Shown here: in pieces, positions 29,883 to 38,627 of the stretch | Layout of the letters: every line of letters starts with the position of its first letter | Position numbering within the stretch: position 1 is the stretch's first letter | DNA from: Bartonella bovis 91-4 | GTDB taxonomy: Bacteria > Pseudomonadota > Alphaproteobacteria > Rhizobiales > Rhizobiaceae | NCBI RefSeq assembly: GCF_000384965.1 | Contig: NZ_CM001844.1 | Location: forward strand, 1,560,668-1,624,667 | Reading direction: 5' to 3' | Length of the DNA stretch: 64,000 nt | Notes under the pieces: model-generated | Told to the model about the DNA's origin: nothing | Databases searched by the model: none | The model's input: the letters and a program-made list of their open reading frames with translations, nothing else | Made by a program: the position numbers and the translations under genes

Positions 29883-30194
29883 GTCTGCGTAGCTCAGTAG
29901 GATAGAGCACAGGATTCCTAAATGAATTGGGCGCTTTGAGGAGAAATCCTTGAAGTGGATCTGCTCAAATTCGGGGAAAGCTTCACAGGAGACTGTATGC
30001 CAATCCCGAGCCAAGCCTGTTTTAAAGGAAACAAGGAAGGTGTAGAGACTGAACGGGTAGCACCTAAAAAGTGTATCCTTCAAGGTGAAGAGACAGTCCA
30101 GACCACAAACAGCTTACAATAACGAAGACTGGCGATGAAAATCGAAGTGGTATGAATCCTGGGGTCGTGGGTTCGAATCCCGCCGTAGACACCA
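29883..30194 (+). tRNA. tRNA-Arg (CCU) interrupted by a group I intron
   Basis: The two exons, 29883-29919 and 30155-30194, make a 77-nt tRNA. Acceptor GTCTGCG pairs with CGTAGAC. The anticodon stem CAGGA/TCCTG closes the loop TTCCTAA once the insert is removed. The anticodon CCT is at 29917-29919, the T-arm has GGTTCGAATCC, the discriminator is A and the encoded CCA is at 30192-30194. The split lies directly after anticodon base 36. TATACT at 29850-29855 is a plausible -10 box. Ordinary tRNA scans may miss it because of the 235-nt insert. Confidence 0.95.
29920..30154 (+). ncRNA. Self-splicing group I intron, subgroup IC3 (Azoarcus-like), no ORF
   Basis: A 235-nt insert that follows U36 of the tRNA and ends in G (omega-G), as group I rules require. 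The guide GGG at 29929-29931 can pair with anticodon CCU, giving the short P1 with a G-U at the splice site, like the 3-bp P1 of the Azoarcus tRNA-Ile intron. Conserved core elements match that intron: CAAATTCGG at 29966-29974, CCGAGCCAAGC at 30006-30016, the P7/R element GGTGTAGAGACTGAACGG at 30039-30056 and the S element GGTGAAG...AGTCC at 30084-30099 (GACT pairs with AGTC). It encodes no homing endonuclease; minus-strand frames across it are chance. Confidence 0.93.
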
Positions 30195-30237
30195 TTTCAT
30201 TAATTAAAGTTATTACATAAATAAGAAGGAAAGCGTC

Positions 30238-30642
30238 ATGAAAAAAACTCTATTTATTTTAGGACTTTTTGCTTTAGGAGCTTTTGTTATTTTTTGTTTC
30301 TTGTTCAGTAAAACCAACATCTTTTCTAGCTCTTTGGTCATTGAAGTACCAAGCAATTCAAACCCCACTAAAGAGACAATTGCCTATCAATGTGGCACAC
30401 AAACCAATAAAGAGCGCATTGAAGTTACTTATCTTAATGCTGGTAATATTTCATTAGTCGATTTCACATGGAAAGATGAACGCATTGTTGGAGCAAATGT
30501 AATCTCAGCTTCAGGTTCAAAATATGCGGGAGCCCAATATATTTGGTGGACAACTAAAAATGAAGCCACACTTTATGACCTTATTAATGACCCTAATGAG
30601 GAAAAACCTATTATGTGTGAAGAAGAAAGAAACACAAAATAA
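30238..30642 (+). CDS. MliC-like membrane-anchored lysozyme inhibitor family protein
   Basis: A 134-residue protein with an N-terminal hydrophobic anchor (residues ~4-25) and a small beta-rich domain. The pattern YQCG, VTYLNAG, the SASGSKY motif, then QYIWWTTKNEATLYDL and a late Cys (IMCEE) fits the MliC/PliC domain that blocks C-type lysozyme; the two Cys would form its disulfide. The hydrophobic segment contains a Cys but not a proper lipobox, so I predict a membrane-anchored or secreted form rather than a lipoprotein. It starts 44 bp after the tRNA-Arg, with AGAAGGAAAG ahead of the ATG. Function is inferred from the fold motif only. Confidence 0.75.
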   Translation: MKKTLFILGLFALGAFVIFCFLFSKTNIFSSSLVIEVPSNSNPTKETIAYQCGTQTNKERIEVTYLNAGNISLVDFTWKDERIVGANVISASGSKYAGAQYIWWTTKNEATLYDLINDPNEEKPIMCEEERNTK

Positions 30643-30671
30643 AATAGGTTTTAGATTAAAAGTCACATGGT

Positions 30672-31064
30672 TTAATGCGATGTTTGATCTTCTAATGTAG
30701 GCAGCTTTTCTTCTGTCTGATTTAATAAAAAGGTTGGCGGCTTTTGCAGCCAATCTTGTGAGTGGTCTCGGTGAGCTGCGGCCTGTGAGAGAAGCATAGT
30801 AGTAACAGGTATTGTTACAAGAGTAAAAATTACCAGCAAAGCGTCATGCACAACAAAATAACCATCCACAAATATTGCATAAAGGATTGCAGCAATAACA
30901 ATGCTTCCAGTTCCCAAACTTGCACCCAATGAAGGCATATGAAGACGTTCATAAAAGCAAGAAAAACGCATAAGTCCTATTGCTCCAATAAGTGTAAGCC
31001 CCGATCCCAGCACTAAAAAAATAGTAATAATAATGGCAATCCAAAGTGAAACATCATCTTTCAT
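30672..31064 (-). CDS. mrpG: Mrp/Pha antiporter subunit G
   Basis: The last gene of the six-gene cation/proton antiporter operon. It has 130 residues and three membrane spans. The family core is GLTLIGAIGLMRFSCFYERLHMPS followed by a GTGSIVIA segment. The tail after the third span (RDHSQDWLQKPP) is cytoplasmic and charged. Its start overlaps the end of mrpF by 4 bp. It is convergent with the MliC-like gene. Confidence 0.92.
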   Translation of the reverse strand: MKDDVSLWIAIIITIFLVLGSGLTLIGAIGLMRFSCFYERLHMPSLGASLGTGSIVIAAILYAIFVDGYFVVHDALLVIFTLVTIPVTTMLLSQAAAHRDHSQDWLQKPPTFLLNQTEEKLPTLEDQTSH

Positions 31065-31342
31065 TCAATAATTTCTCCACGCATCAAAAATTTTGCTAAA
31101 GCAACACTTGAGATAGGACCTAAAAAACCAATCATAAGAGCAACATCAAAATAAATATTTGTCCCTGAACGAATATCAAATATAAGAAATAATAGAACAG
31201 TCGTCATATAAAGAGTATCTAATCCCACAACCCGATCTTGCGCCCTTGGACCATAAATTAATCGAAAAAACGCTAAAATCATTGCTAAACTTAAGAAAAT
31301 CTGTGAGAGGAAAATTCCCCAATAAAGGATTACCATACTCAT
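31061..31342 (-). CDS. mrpF: Mrp/Pha antiporter subunit F
   Basis: A 93-residue protein with three membrane spans and the family motif RLIYGPRAQDRVVGLDTLY, where the conserved Asp sits between spans 1 and 2. GFLGPISSVALAKFL closes the protein. The ATG overlaps the last base of mrpE, showing translational coupling within the operon. It is required for assembly of the Mrp complex in other bacteria. Confidence 0.92.
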   Translation of the reverse strand: MSMVILYWGIFLSQIFLSLAMILAFFRLIYGPRAQDRVVGLDTLYMTTVLLFLIFDIRSGTNIYFDVALMIGFLGPISSVALAKFLMRGEIIE

Positions 31343-31824
31343 TAGAAAATCTCCAAAAGTAATTGCTCATATCGTTGTTTGATCAACTTTTGGTAATCAT
31401 TTCCATCCGTTAAATTAAGCACATGAACTAAAAGTTCACTATTTTTGCTGTTATACGCAATCCAAACAGTACCCGGAATTGCCGAAAAAATACATGCCAA
31501 AACAGCTAAAGCCGTACGGCTCTTAAGTGCAAGAGGCACAATAATAAAACCTGAGTGTTGTTCTTTGCGTTTTTTTGTTAAAATAAACCAAGCCATCATA
31601 ATATTTGCACAAATAGAATCTATAAATACTCGAAAAGCTAACCGGAAAACCGCATTCCAATTTTTAATTGTGATTTTTTCCGGCTCAAGCAGCTGAATCA
31701 TCCAACCACCAAACAAAGAGATTATACTTCCTAAAAGGAGCTGGCCTAAAGTAAAACCGTTTAAAATAAGCCACATAAAAACAATCGCACTATTTAGGAA
31801 AGGATGAGGAAAAAAGCGTTTCAT
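31342..31824 (-). CDS. mrpE: Mrp/Pha antiporter subunit E
   Basis: A 160-residue protein. Two N-terminal spans (FLNSAIVFMWLILNGF and the QLLLGSIISLFGGWM region) precede a cytoplasmic domain with RVFIDSICANIMMAW and ALAVLACIFSAIPGTVWI, as in MnhE/PhaE. It overlaps mrpD by 4 bp and mrpF by 1 bp. Confidence 0.9.
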   Translation of the reverse strand: MKRFFPHPFLNSAIVFMWLILNGFTLGQLLLGSIISLFGGWMIQLLEPEKITIKNWNAVFRLAFRVFIDSICANIMMAWFILTKKRKEQHSGFIIVPLALKSRTALAVLACIFSAIPGTVWIAYNSKNSELLVHVLNLTDGNDYQKLIKQRYEQLLLEIF

Positions 31825-33446
31825 TGATTCCTCTCGGTTTTTTTGAGAGAAAAATTAAATAAAACACTCTCAATATAATTTTTAGGATCATGCAAAGTTT
31901 TAGCAGTTTCAGACATATAATGACTCACAGGGCTAGCTATAATCGTCATAATAAAACATAAAGAAAAAAGAACAGCGATAGGTGCAAATTCGATCACTTG
32001 TATAGGTGGGACTTTGCCTTCGAAAGAAACCCAAAAAGTTCGAATGCCCATGCGTATCATTGCGACCAAAGTTGCAAAACTAGATAGAATAACAAAAACT
32101 ATAAAAAACCAATCACGTAAAACTGGTACGTAAGTAGAAAAATTTCCCTCGTTTGCATTTAAAATGGCTGTAAGCATCATAAATTTTGCAACAAAACCAG
32201 AAAAAGGAGGCAATCCAATAATCAAAATTGCACAGATACTAAAACAAGCTCCAAGAACAGCTAAGGTTACTGGCAAATAAGTACCAATTTCATCTTCTTG
32301 CTCTTCTTCATCCTCACCATACATTTCCAGCGTAACAGCTAAAACATTGGTAGCCATATCTCGACTGCGCTCAATCAATTCAACCAAAAGAAAAAAAACC
32401 CCAAGCGCCAAAGTCGAAGAAACAATATAAAAAAGTATCCCCGTAGTTAGTGCCACATTACCTGTGCCAATCGCCGTTAACACTGTACCAGAAGATACAA
32501 GAATACTATAAGATGCTAAACGTCCTAAAACTTGACTACCTAATACGCCAATAACACCAAAAGTCAGCGTGGCAAGCCCACCATAAAATAAAACCGTATG
32601 ACCAAAATGAGTTAAATATTCGCTTTCAGCTCTAAACCACAACAGCGTTAACCGTAAAATAACATAAATACCCACTTTGCTTAAAATCACAAAAGAAGCA
32701 CCAACAGGCGCCGCTACTATACTATAAGCTGGCACCAACCAAAAATTAAGTGGCCACATACCAGCTTTGAGCAAAAATGCAATACCTAAAAAGGTTGCAC
32801 CTACTTTAAATAAAACAATATCCTCATCAGTTATATGTTTTATCTTGATAGCTAAATCAGCCATATTCAGTGTACCAACAATCCCATAAATGAGCGCTGC
32901 ACCAATTAAGAAAAACAATGAAGCAACAAGGTTAATGACCACATAATGCATACCTGCACGCACCCGTGATTGACCCAAACCGTGCAACGCAAGCCCATAA
33001 GAGGCAGTTAACATAACTTCAAAAAATACAAATAAATTGAATAAATCACCCGTTAAAAAAGCGCCATTTATCCCCACCATCAAAAATTGCATCAACGACT
33101 GAAAATGGGAACCTGCTTTATACCAATAAGCTTGCGAAAAAATCAAACCGCCAGAAATCAACACGCTTGAAAGTAAAAGCATCATAGCACTTAAGCGATC
33201 AAGAACCAAAATAATACCGAAAGGAGAAGGCCAATTACCAAGCCGATACACACCTGAAACTGGAGTCATTTCAAGAGTACGTATAAGCAAAATAATAGAA
33301 ACAACAACCAATAAACCTGCAGAAAAAAGGCTAATGTGTGACTTAAGTTTTGAACGACGTTCATCATAAAATAGAAGAATTGCCCCAACAGTTAATGGCA
33401 CAAGAATAGGTAAAATAAGTAAATGATTTAGCCAAATTTCTGTCAT
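31821..33446 (-). CDS. mrpD: Mrp/Pha antiporter subunit D
   Basis: A 541-residue polytopic proton-pumping-like subunit related to NuoM/NuoN, with about 14 spans. FEVMLTASYGLALHG carries the conserved Glu, and FLLKAGMWPLNFWLVPAYS carries the channel Lys and the proline-rich turn. An acidic loop DEEEQEDEIG lies near residue 378. It overlaps mrpC and mrpE by 4 bp each. The operon lets the cell expel Na+ or K+ in exchange for protons and adapt to alkaline or saline conditions; which ion applies cannot be told from sequence. Confidence 0.95.
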   Translation of the reverse strand: MTEIWLNHLLILPILVPLTVGAILLFYDERRSKLKSHISLFSAGLLVVVSIILLIRTLEMTPVSGVYRLGNWPSPFGIILVLDRLSAMMLLLSSVLISGGLIFSQAYWYKAGSHFQSLMQFLMVGINGAFLTGDLFNLFVFFEVMLTASYGLALHGLGQSRVRAGMHYVVINLVASLFFLIGAALIYGIVGTLNMADLAIKIKHITDEDIVLFKVGATFLGIAFLLKAGMWPLNFWLVPAYSIVAAPVGASFVILSKVGIYVILRLTLLWFRAESEYLTHFGHTVLFYGGLATLTFGVIGVLGSQVLGRLASYSILVSSGTVLTAIGTGNVALTTGILFYIVSSTLALGVFFLLVELIERSRDMATNVLAVTLEMYGEDEEEQEDEIGTYLPVTLAVLGACFSICAILIIGLPPFSGFVAKFMMLTAILNANEGNFSTYVPVLRDWFFIVFVILSSFATLVAMIRMGIRTFWVSFEGKVPPIQVIEFAPIAVLFSLCFIMTIIASPVSHYMSETAKTLHDPKNYIESVLFNFSLKKTERNQ

Positions 33447-33784
33447 CTTACCTCACGCCCATCAACATGGTCTGAATTTGTTAAACCGCGTGAAACCAAA
33501 AGAATGACTAAAAATAAAGCCGTCGTTGCAAAACCAATTACAATTGCCGTCAAAACTAAAGCCTGAGGCAGAGGATCAACATAATTTGCTGGATTAATCA
33601 CAACAGAAGGGTCAACAATAGGTGCGGCATTGTTGCGTGGCCTGCTCATTGAAAATATAAAAAGATTAACCCCATAAGAAAGCAACGACAAACCAAGAAT
33701 AACTTGAAAAGTTCGTGGACGTAAAAGAAGCCAAATGCCAGATCCAATAAAAATACCAATACCTAAAGAAAGAACAACTTCCAT
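33443..33784 (-). CDS. mrpC: Mrp/Pha antiporter subunit C
   Basis: A 113-residue NuoK-like protein with three spans: LGIGIFIGSGIWLLL, VILGLSLLSYGVNLFIF and ALVLTAIVIGFATTALFL. The motif DPLPQALVLTAIVIGFA is diagnostic of MnhC/MrpC. It overlaps mrpAB by 1 bp and mrpD by 4 bp. Confidence 0.95.
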   Translation of the reverse strand: MEVVLSLGIGIFIGSGIWLLLRPRTFQVILGLSLLSYGVNLFIFSMSRPRNNAAPIVDPSVVINPANYVDPLPQALVLTAIVIGFATTALFLVILLVSRGLTNSDHVDGREVR

Positions 33785-36705
33785 TAACTTTCCTTTTTCT
33801 TTGCAATAGATTTCTTGCTAATTCGGTAAAAGCGAATTGATTGATGTGCAAGCGCAATTAAAATAAGAACACTCGCTCCCAAAACTACAGAAAATACCCC
33901 AAAATCAAACAACAAAGCAGATGCCACTGGAATGTTTCCAATTAAAGGTAGCTTAGTATATTGAAAAAAGGATGTTAAAAAAGGATATTCGAAAAACCAG
34001 GAACTTGCCCCCGTTGCCACTGACAATAATAAACCAAAACCAATCCAACGTACAGGTAAAACACGTAAATGGCTTTCTACCCAGCGAATATTAGTAGCAA
34101 GATACTGTAGAATAAATCCCACTGCTAAAGTAATACCACCAGCAAACCCACCTCCTGGAAAATCATGTCCACGCATTAATAAATAAACCGCAATAGCGAT
34201 AATAACAGGAAAAAGCCAACACATAATAACAGAAGGAATAGTTAAATAATCCGATAAAGTATCTCCAACTTCACGATCAGGTTGCGCTGCATCAAAAGCT
34301 GTTTGAATGCGTTGTTGAAAAGGCGCATCAATACTTTCAGGAGCAGGGCGAAAACGCCGCAAAAGAGCAAAAACCGTGAGCGAAACGATACCCAAAACGA
34401 CAATTTCCCCCATTGTATCAAAGCCACGCAAATCAACCAATAACACATTCACAACATTGCGACCACCAGCATCAGAATAAGCGTGAGTAAGAAAAAAATC
34501 AGAAATTGTTACCCCTTGAGGACGCGTCATCATCGCAAATGATAACCACGCCATACCTGCTCCTCCCACAAACGCTATAATAAAATCACTTATACGACGC
34601 AAGCGCACAACGAAGCCAACAGGTAGTGGAGCAGGATCATATAAACGCTTAGGCAACCACCGCAAACCAAGAAGTAAAAGAATTGCCGTCACAACTTCAA
34701 CAACCAATTGTGTCAGTGCCAAATCAGGCGCAGAAAGCCATAAAAAAGACGCACAAGTCATCAAACCAGCGCCCCCCAAAAACATTAATGAAGCAAAACG
34801 ATGAAACTTTGCATACAAAGCAACCAAAAATGCACAAACCCCACCAATTAACCAAATTGCTATGAAGGGTAAATCAAGTGGAAAAAGTGACAATGGACCA
34901 GCTGAAATCAAACCATCATGCCACAGTAAAAAGCCAATGAACACAAAACAAACCAAAAGCACCCAATGCAATTGAATTTGTAAACGACGTGTTGACAAAA
35001 ACGCTTCTGCCGCGCGCGCCCATTTCCAAGAAATCATTATAAGAATTCGTTTAAAAATGCGCTGCTTCTTTAAATAACGAAAAAAAGGAGGGCCTTCACC
35101 ACAAGATAGAAAATAATGACGCCCTAAAATATAAAGCAGAACCCCTCCCGATAAAGCGACAAAACTCATCATTAAAGGGGTATTAAAACCATGCCAAACA
35201 GCTAAACTATAAGAAACTGTCGCAGGCCCTAAAACAGCTATAACAGCATTATCCAAGATAAATCCCATTGTTAAGCTGGGAAAAATACCAACTGCCAAAC
35301 AAATAAAAACCAAAAATTCTATTGGAAAACGCATAAAACGTGGTGGTTCATGTGGTATTTTAGGTAGATTGATAGGTTTTGGCCCCAAAAAAACACCATG
35401 AATAAAACGCACAGAATAGGTCACACTAAACAAGCTAGCAAGTGTTGCTACGTAAGGTGCAATCCAATCCAACCACGACTCCATATGCGTTTCAACCGCT
35501 TCAGCAAAAAACATCTCTTTTGATAAAAAACCATTCAATAAAGGAACACCTGCCATCGCCGCACTCGCAACCAAAGCAAGAGTTCCCGTAATAGGCATAT
35601 AACGAAAAAGACCTGTTAATTTACGCATATCACGCGTTCCTGTTTCATGGTCAACAATACCGGCTGCCATAAATAAAGACGCTTTAAAGGTAGCATGATT
35701 AACAATATGAAAAATTGCCGCAACACATGCAAGTGGACTACCAAGACTTAAAAGTGTTGTAATTAAACCAAGATGACTAATGGTTGAATAAGCAAGAAGA
35801 CCTTTTAAATCCTTCTGAAACATTGAAAAATAAGCCCCAAGAAGCAATGTCGTTAATCCTGAAAAGCCTATCAGAAAAAACCAAGATTCTGTTCCCGATA
35901 AAACTGGCCATAAACGAATAAGCAAAAATAACCCAGCTTTTACCATTGTTGCCGAATGCAAATAAGACGATACAGGCGTTGGAGCAGCCATGGCATTTGG
36001 TAGCCAAAAATGAAAAGGAAACTGTGCACTCTTTGTTAATGTCCCCAATAAAATACAAATAAGCACGGGTATATAAAGAGAATTTGACCGAATGAGATCC
36101 CCAGATCGCAACACCTCATCTAAATCAAAACTGCCAACAATATGACCAATGAGCAAAACTCCCAAAAGTAGCGCAAAACCTCCAAAACCCGTGACTATTA
36201 AAGCCATACGTGCTCCATCACGCGCGCTAGCATTATGATACCAATAACCAATCAATAAAAAAGAAAAAATACTGGTTAATTCCCAGAAAATGACTAAAAA
36301 GACGAGATTTCCTGATAAAATTACTCCTGTCATAGATCCCATAAAAGCTAGAAAAAAAGAAAAAAACCGTGGAACAGGATCTGTCGGGTTCATATAGTAA
36401 CGTGCATAAACAACAACAAGAAGACCTATCCCTGTAATTAAAAGGCAAAAAAGCCACGATAAACCATCCATGCGCAGAGTTAAATTAACACCCCACTCAG
36501 GCAACCAAAAAATATCTAAGCGGACCAAACGATTTCCATAAACCGTTGGATAAAGTATCAATGTGAAAAGAAGACTAAAAAATGCTATTACCCCAGCAAA
36601 CCATGCTTCGTTATTTTTGGCAGTTGAGCCCAAAAAACTAATGATAACGCTACCACAAAGGGGAAGCAAAACTAGCAATATCAACATTGCTTCCCGTATT
36701 GTCAT
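33784..36705 (-). CDS. mrpAB: Fused Mrp/Pha antiporter subunits A and B
   Basis: A 973-residue fusion. Residues 1 to ~770 are MrpA, a NuoL-like channel: WELTSIFSFLLIGYW has the conserved Glu, and SAQFPFHFWLPNAMAAPTPVS and HIVNHATFKASLFM the channel Lys/His residues, followed by the MrpA C-terminal part (SAPDLALTQLVVE). Residues ~820-960 are MrpB (MRGHDFPGGGFAGGI). A and B are separate genes in Bacillus but fused in the rhizobial Pha system, so this is the expected Rhizobiales form. It heads the overlapping operon A/B-C-D-E-F-G, preceded by a 766-bp spacer. Confidence 0.95.
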   Translation of the reverse strand: MTIREAMLILLVLLPLCGSVIISFLGSTAKNNEAWFAGVIAFFSLLFTLILYPTVYGNRLVRLDIFWLPEWGVNLTLRMDGLSWLFCLLITGIGLLVVVYARYYMNPTDPVPRFFSFFLAFMGSMTGVILSGNLVFLVIFWELTSIFSFLLIGYWYHNASARDGARMALIVTGFGGFALLLGVLLIGHIVGSFDLDEVLRSGDLIRSNSLYIPVLICILLGTLTKSAQFPFHFWLPNAMAAPTPVSSYLHSATMVKAGLFLLIRLWPVLSGTESWFFLIGFSGLTTLLLGAYFSMFQKDLKGLLAYSTISHLGLITTLLSLGSPLACVAAIFHIVNHATFKASLFMAAGIVDHETGTRDMRKLTGLFRYMPITGTLALVASAAMAGVPLLNGFLSKEMFFAEAVETHMESWLDWIAPYVATLASLFSVTYSVRFIHGVFLGPKPINLPKIPHEPPRFMRFPIEFLVFICLAVGIFPSLTMGFILDNAVIAVLGPATVSYSLAVWHGFNTPLMMSFVALSGGVLLYILGRHYFLSCGEGPPFFRYLKKQRIFKRILIMISWKWARAAEAFLSTRRLQIQLHWVLLVCFVFIGFLLWHDGLISAGPLSLFPLDLPFIAIWLIGGVCAFLVALYAKFHRFASLMFLGGAGLMTCASFLWLSAPDLALTQLVVEVVTAILLLLGLRWLPKRLYDPAPLPVGFVVRLRRISDFIIAFVGGAGMAWLSFAMMTRPQGVTISDFFLTHAYSDAGGRNVVNVLLVDLRGFDTMGEIVVLGIVSLTVFALLRRFRPAPESIDAPFQQRIQTAFDAAQPDREVGDTLSDYLTIPSVIMCWLFPVIIAIAVYLLMRGHDFPGGGFAGGITLAVGFILQYLATNIRWVESHLRVLPVRWIGFGLLLSVATGASSWFFEYPFLTSFFQYTKLPLIGNIPVASALLFDFGVFSVVLGASVLILIALAHQSIRFYRISKKSIAKKKES

Positions 36706-37471
36706 TATCCAAGTTCCACCCTATTCTTAAGCGCTCTGCTATCGGCAAAATAAAAATTTCTTTATTTCACAATTATGATAATAAAATTTAAACAAAATTA
36801 AAAAAATGTCGCAAATTCTTTAGAAAATAATTACTTTTGAAAGAAAACTGCACACAACGCACCGTCTTAGCATTTTGTGATTTTAAAAAAACATTTGTTT
36901 ACAAAGCTGACAACACAATAAATAATTATAATTGTTGGGATCATAAAAACAATCAAAATACAAATCAATATATTAAAAGACTATAATTTTCTTCTCTGAA
37001 AGCGTCTTTAATAGCACTTATTTGATATGGGGATGTGCAAACACAACAAATACCATTCCAAGATACTACCACTTATCACCACATTTACAATAACAACATT
37101 GATTATGACGATAATCCTAAAATTCTTAAAGCTTCCTGATATCTTTGTAACTATTGAAATTTCTCAAGCAAAATATCTAATAAAACATCCCCATCTCAAT
37201 GCTATTTTCTACGCTTAATCAGTGGCATTTCGTTATCATAAATACTTCTCACAAAATATATAAGCTTAAAAATAGTACAAATTCTTAAATTACGCACATG
37301 AGCACAAATCTTAAAATAATTTAAAACAAAATGAGATGACAGATCGTCTTTTTATAACTAGATACAACAGATTTTCTTTTATGATATTTTTTCCCTTGAG
37401 ACATCCTATTTCTATAGGTACTTAAACATCGACACGAATAATAAAATTCTTCAAAAGAGAATGGATAAGCA
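36706..37471. other. Long divergent spacer between the mrp operon and nspC
   Basis: These 766 bases are strongly AT-rich and should hold the promoters of both divergent operons. A 63-codon frame at 37027-37218 has a hydrophobic middle but no ribosome site or family resemblance, so I do not call it. No riboswitch or speF-like leader was recognised by eye. Confidence 0.5.
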
Positions 37472-38569
37472 ATGATTAAAACCCCTTATTATCTTATAGA
37501 TAAATCCAAACTCATAAAGAATATGGAAATTATTGCTCGTTTACGAGAAATGTCGGGAATAAAAACCTTGCTAGCTTTGAAATGTTTTGCAACATGGAGC
37601 GTGTTTGATTTTATGTCTGAATATATGGATGGAAGTACCTCATCATCTCTTTATGAATTACGCTTAGGAAGAGAAAAATTTGGGAAAGAAACTCACGCCT
37701 ATTCGGTTGCTTGGGCAGATGATGAAATTGATGAAGTATGCATCTATGCAGATAAAATTATCTTTAATTCAATTCAACAACTTCAACGTTTTGCAGATGC
37801 TACCAAAACTATTCAACGAGGATTAAGGCTAAATCCAGGTATCAGTGCATCAAATTTTGATCTTGCAAATCCCTCTCGTCCTTTTAGCCGTTTGGGTGAA
37901 ACCAACCAAAGTGCAATCGAGGAAGTCTTACCCCTTATAAACGGTTTAATGATTCACAATAATTGTGAAAATGCTGATTTTAATCTCTTCAATCAAATGC
38001 TTAACTACATTGAAGAAAAATTTAAAAAACTCTTCATCGCTATTGACTGGATTAGCCTTGGTGGTGGAATTCATTTTACTGGTGATAATTATCCTTTAGA
38101 AGCTCTTGCAGAGCGTTTAAAACATCTTTCTCAAACTTATAATGTAACTGTTTTTCTGGAACCAGGAGAAGCTGCTGTCACAAAAAGTACTACATTAGAA
38201 GTTAGTGTTCTTGACACACTATATAATGAAAAAAGCCTCGCTATTGTTGACAGTTCAATCGAAGCACATATGCTTGATCTTCTTATTTATCGTGAAAATG
38301 CCAAGTTAGAACCAAATCAAGGACCACATGAAATCATGGTTTGTGGAAAATCCTGTCTTGCTGGCGATATCTTTGGAACATTCCAGTTTCCTGAACGGCT
38401 TAAAATAGGTGACAGACTGTCTTTTCAAGATGCCGCAGGCTATACAATGGTTAAGAAAAACTGGTTTAATGGCATTGTAATGCCTGCCATTGTTATCAAA
38501 GAATGCAATGGAAATCTAACTATTCAACGTCAATTTAACTATAATGACTATAAAAACAGTCTTTCATAA
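37472..38569 (+). CDS. nspC: Carboxynorspermidine / carboxyspermidine decarboxylase
   Basis: A PLP-dependent fold-III decarboxylase of 365 residues that converts carboxyspermidine (or carboxynorspermidine) to the polyamine. The PLP Lys is K37 in LLALKCFATW. ISLGGGIHFTG is the phosphate-binding glycine loop, FLEPGEAAV the substrate-side Glu, and VCGKSCLAGDIFG the active-site Cys. It is shorter than LysA and lacks its C-terminal features, which separates the two. It is followed 58 bp later by the partner dehydrogenase, the usual two-gene alternative spermidine pathway. Confidence 0.93.
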   Translation: MIKTPYYLIDKSKLIKNMEIIARLREMSGIKTLLALKCFATWSVFDFMSEYMDGSTSSSLYELRLGREKFGKETHAYSVAWADDEIDEVCIYADKIIFNSIQQLQRFADATKTIQRGLRLNPGISASNFDLANPSRPFSRLGETNQSAIEEVLPLINGLMIHNNCENADFNLFNQMLNYIEEKFKKLFIAIDWISLGGGIHFTGDNYPLEALAERLKHLSQTYNVTVFLEPGEAAVTKSTTLEVSVLDTLYNEKSLAIVDSSIEAHMLDLLIYRENAKLEPNQGPHEIMVCGKSCLAGDIFGTFQFPERLKIGDRLSFQDAAGYTMVKKNWFNGIVMPAIVIKECNGNLTIQRQFNYNDYKNSLS

Positions 38570-38627
38570 TCAAAACAACATTACAAAAAACTATTATGCA
38601 GCGATATTAAAAAGGAGACAAACTACA

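Noticed and set aside
29856..30083. Minus-strand frame crossing the tRNA-Arg 5' exon and intron
   Set aside because: Lies over a structured RNA gene; the frame is chance.
37027..37218. 63-codon frame with a hydrophobic centre upstream of nspC
   Set aside because: Could pass as a small membrane protein, but it has no ribosome site and its Ile/Leu/Thr-rich make-up is what the local base composition gives.
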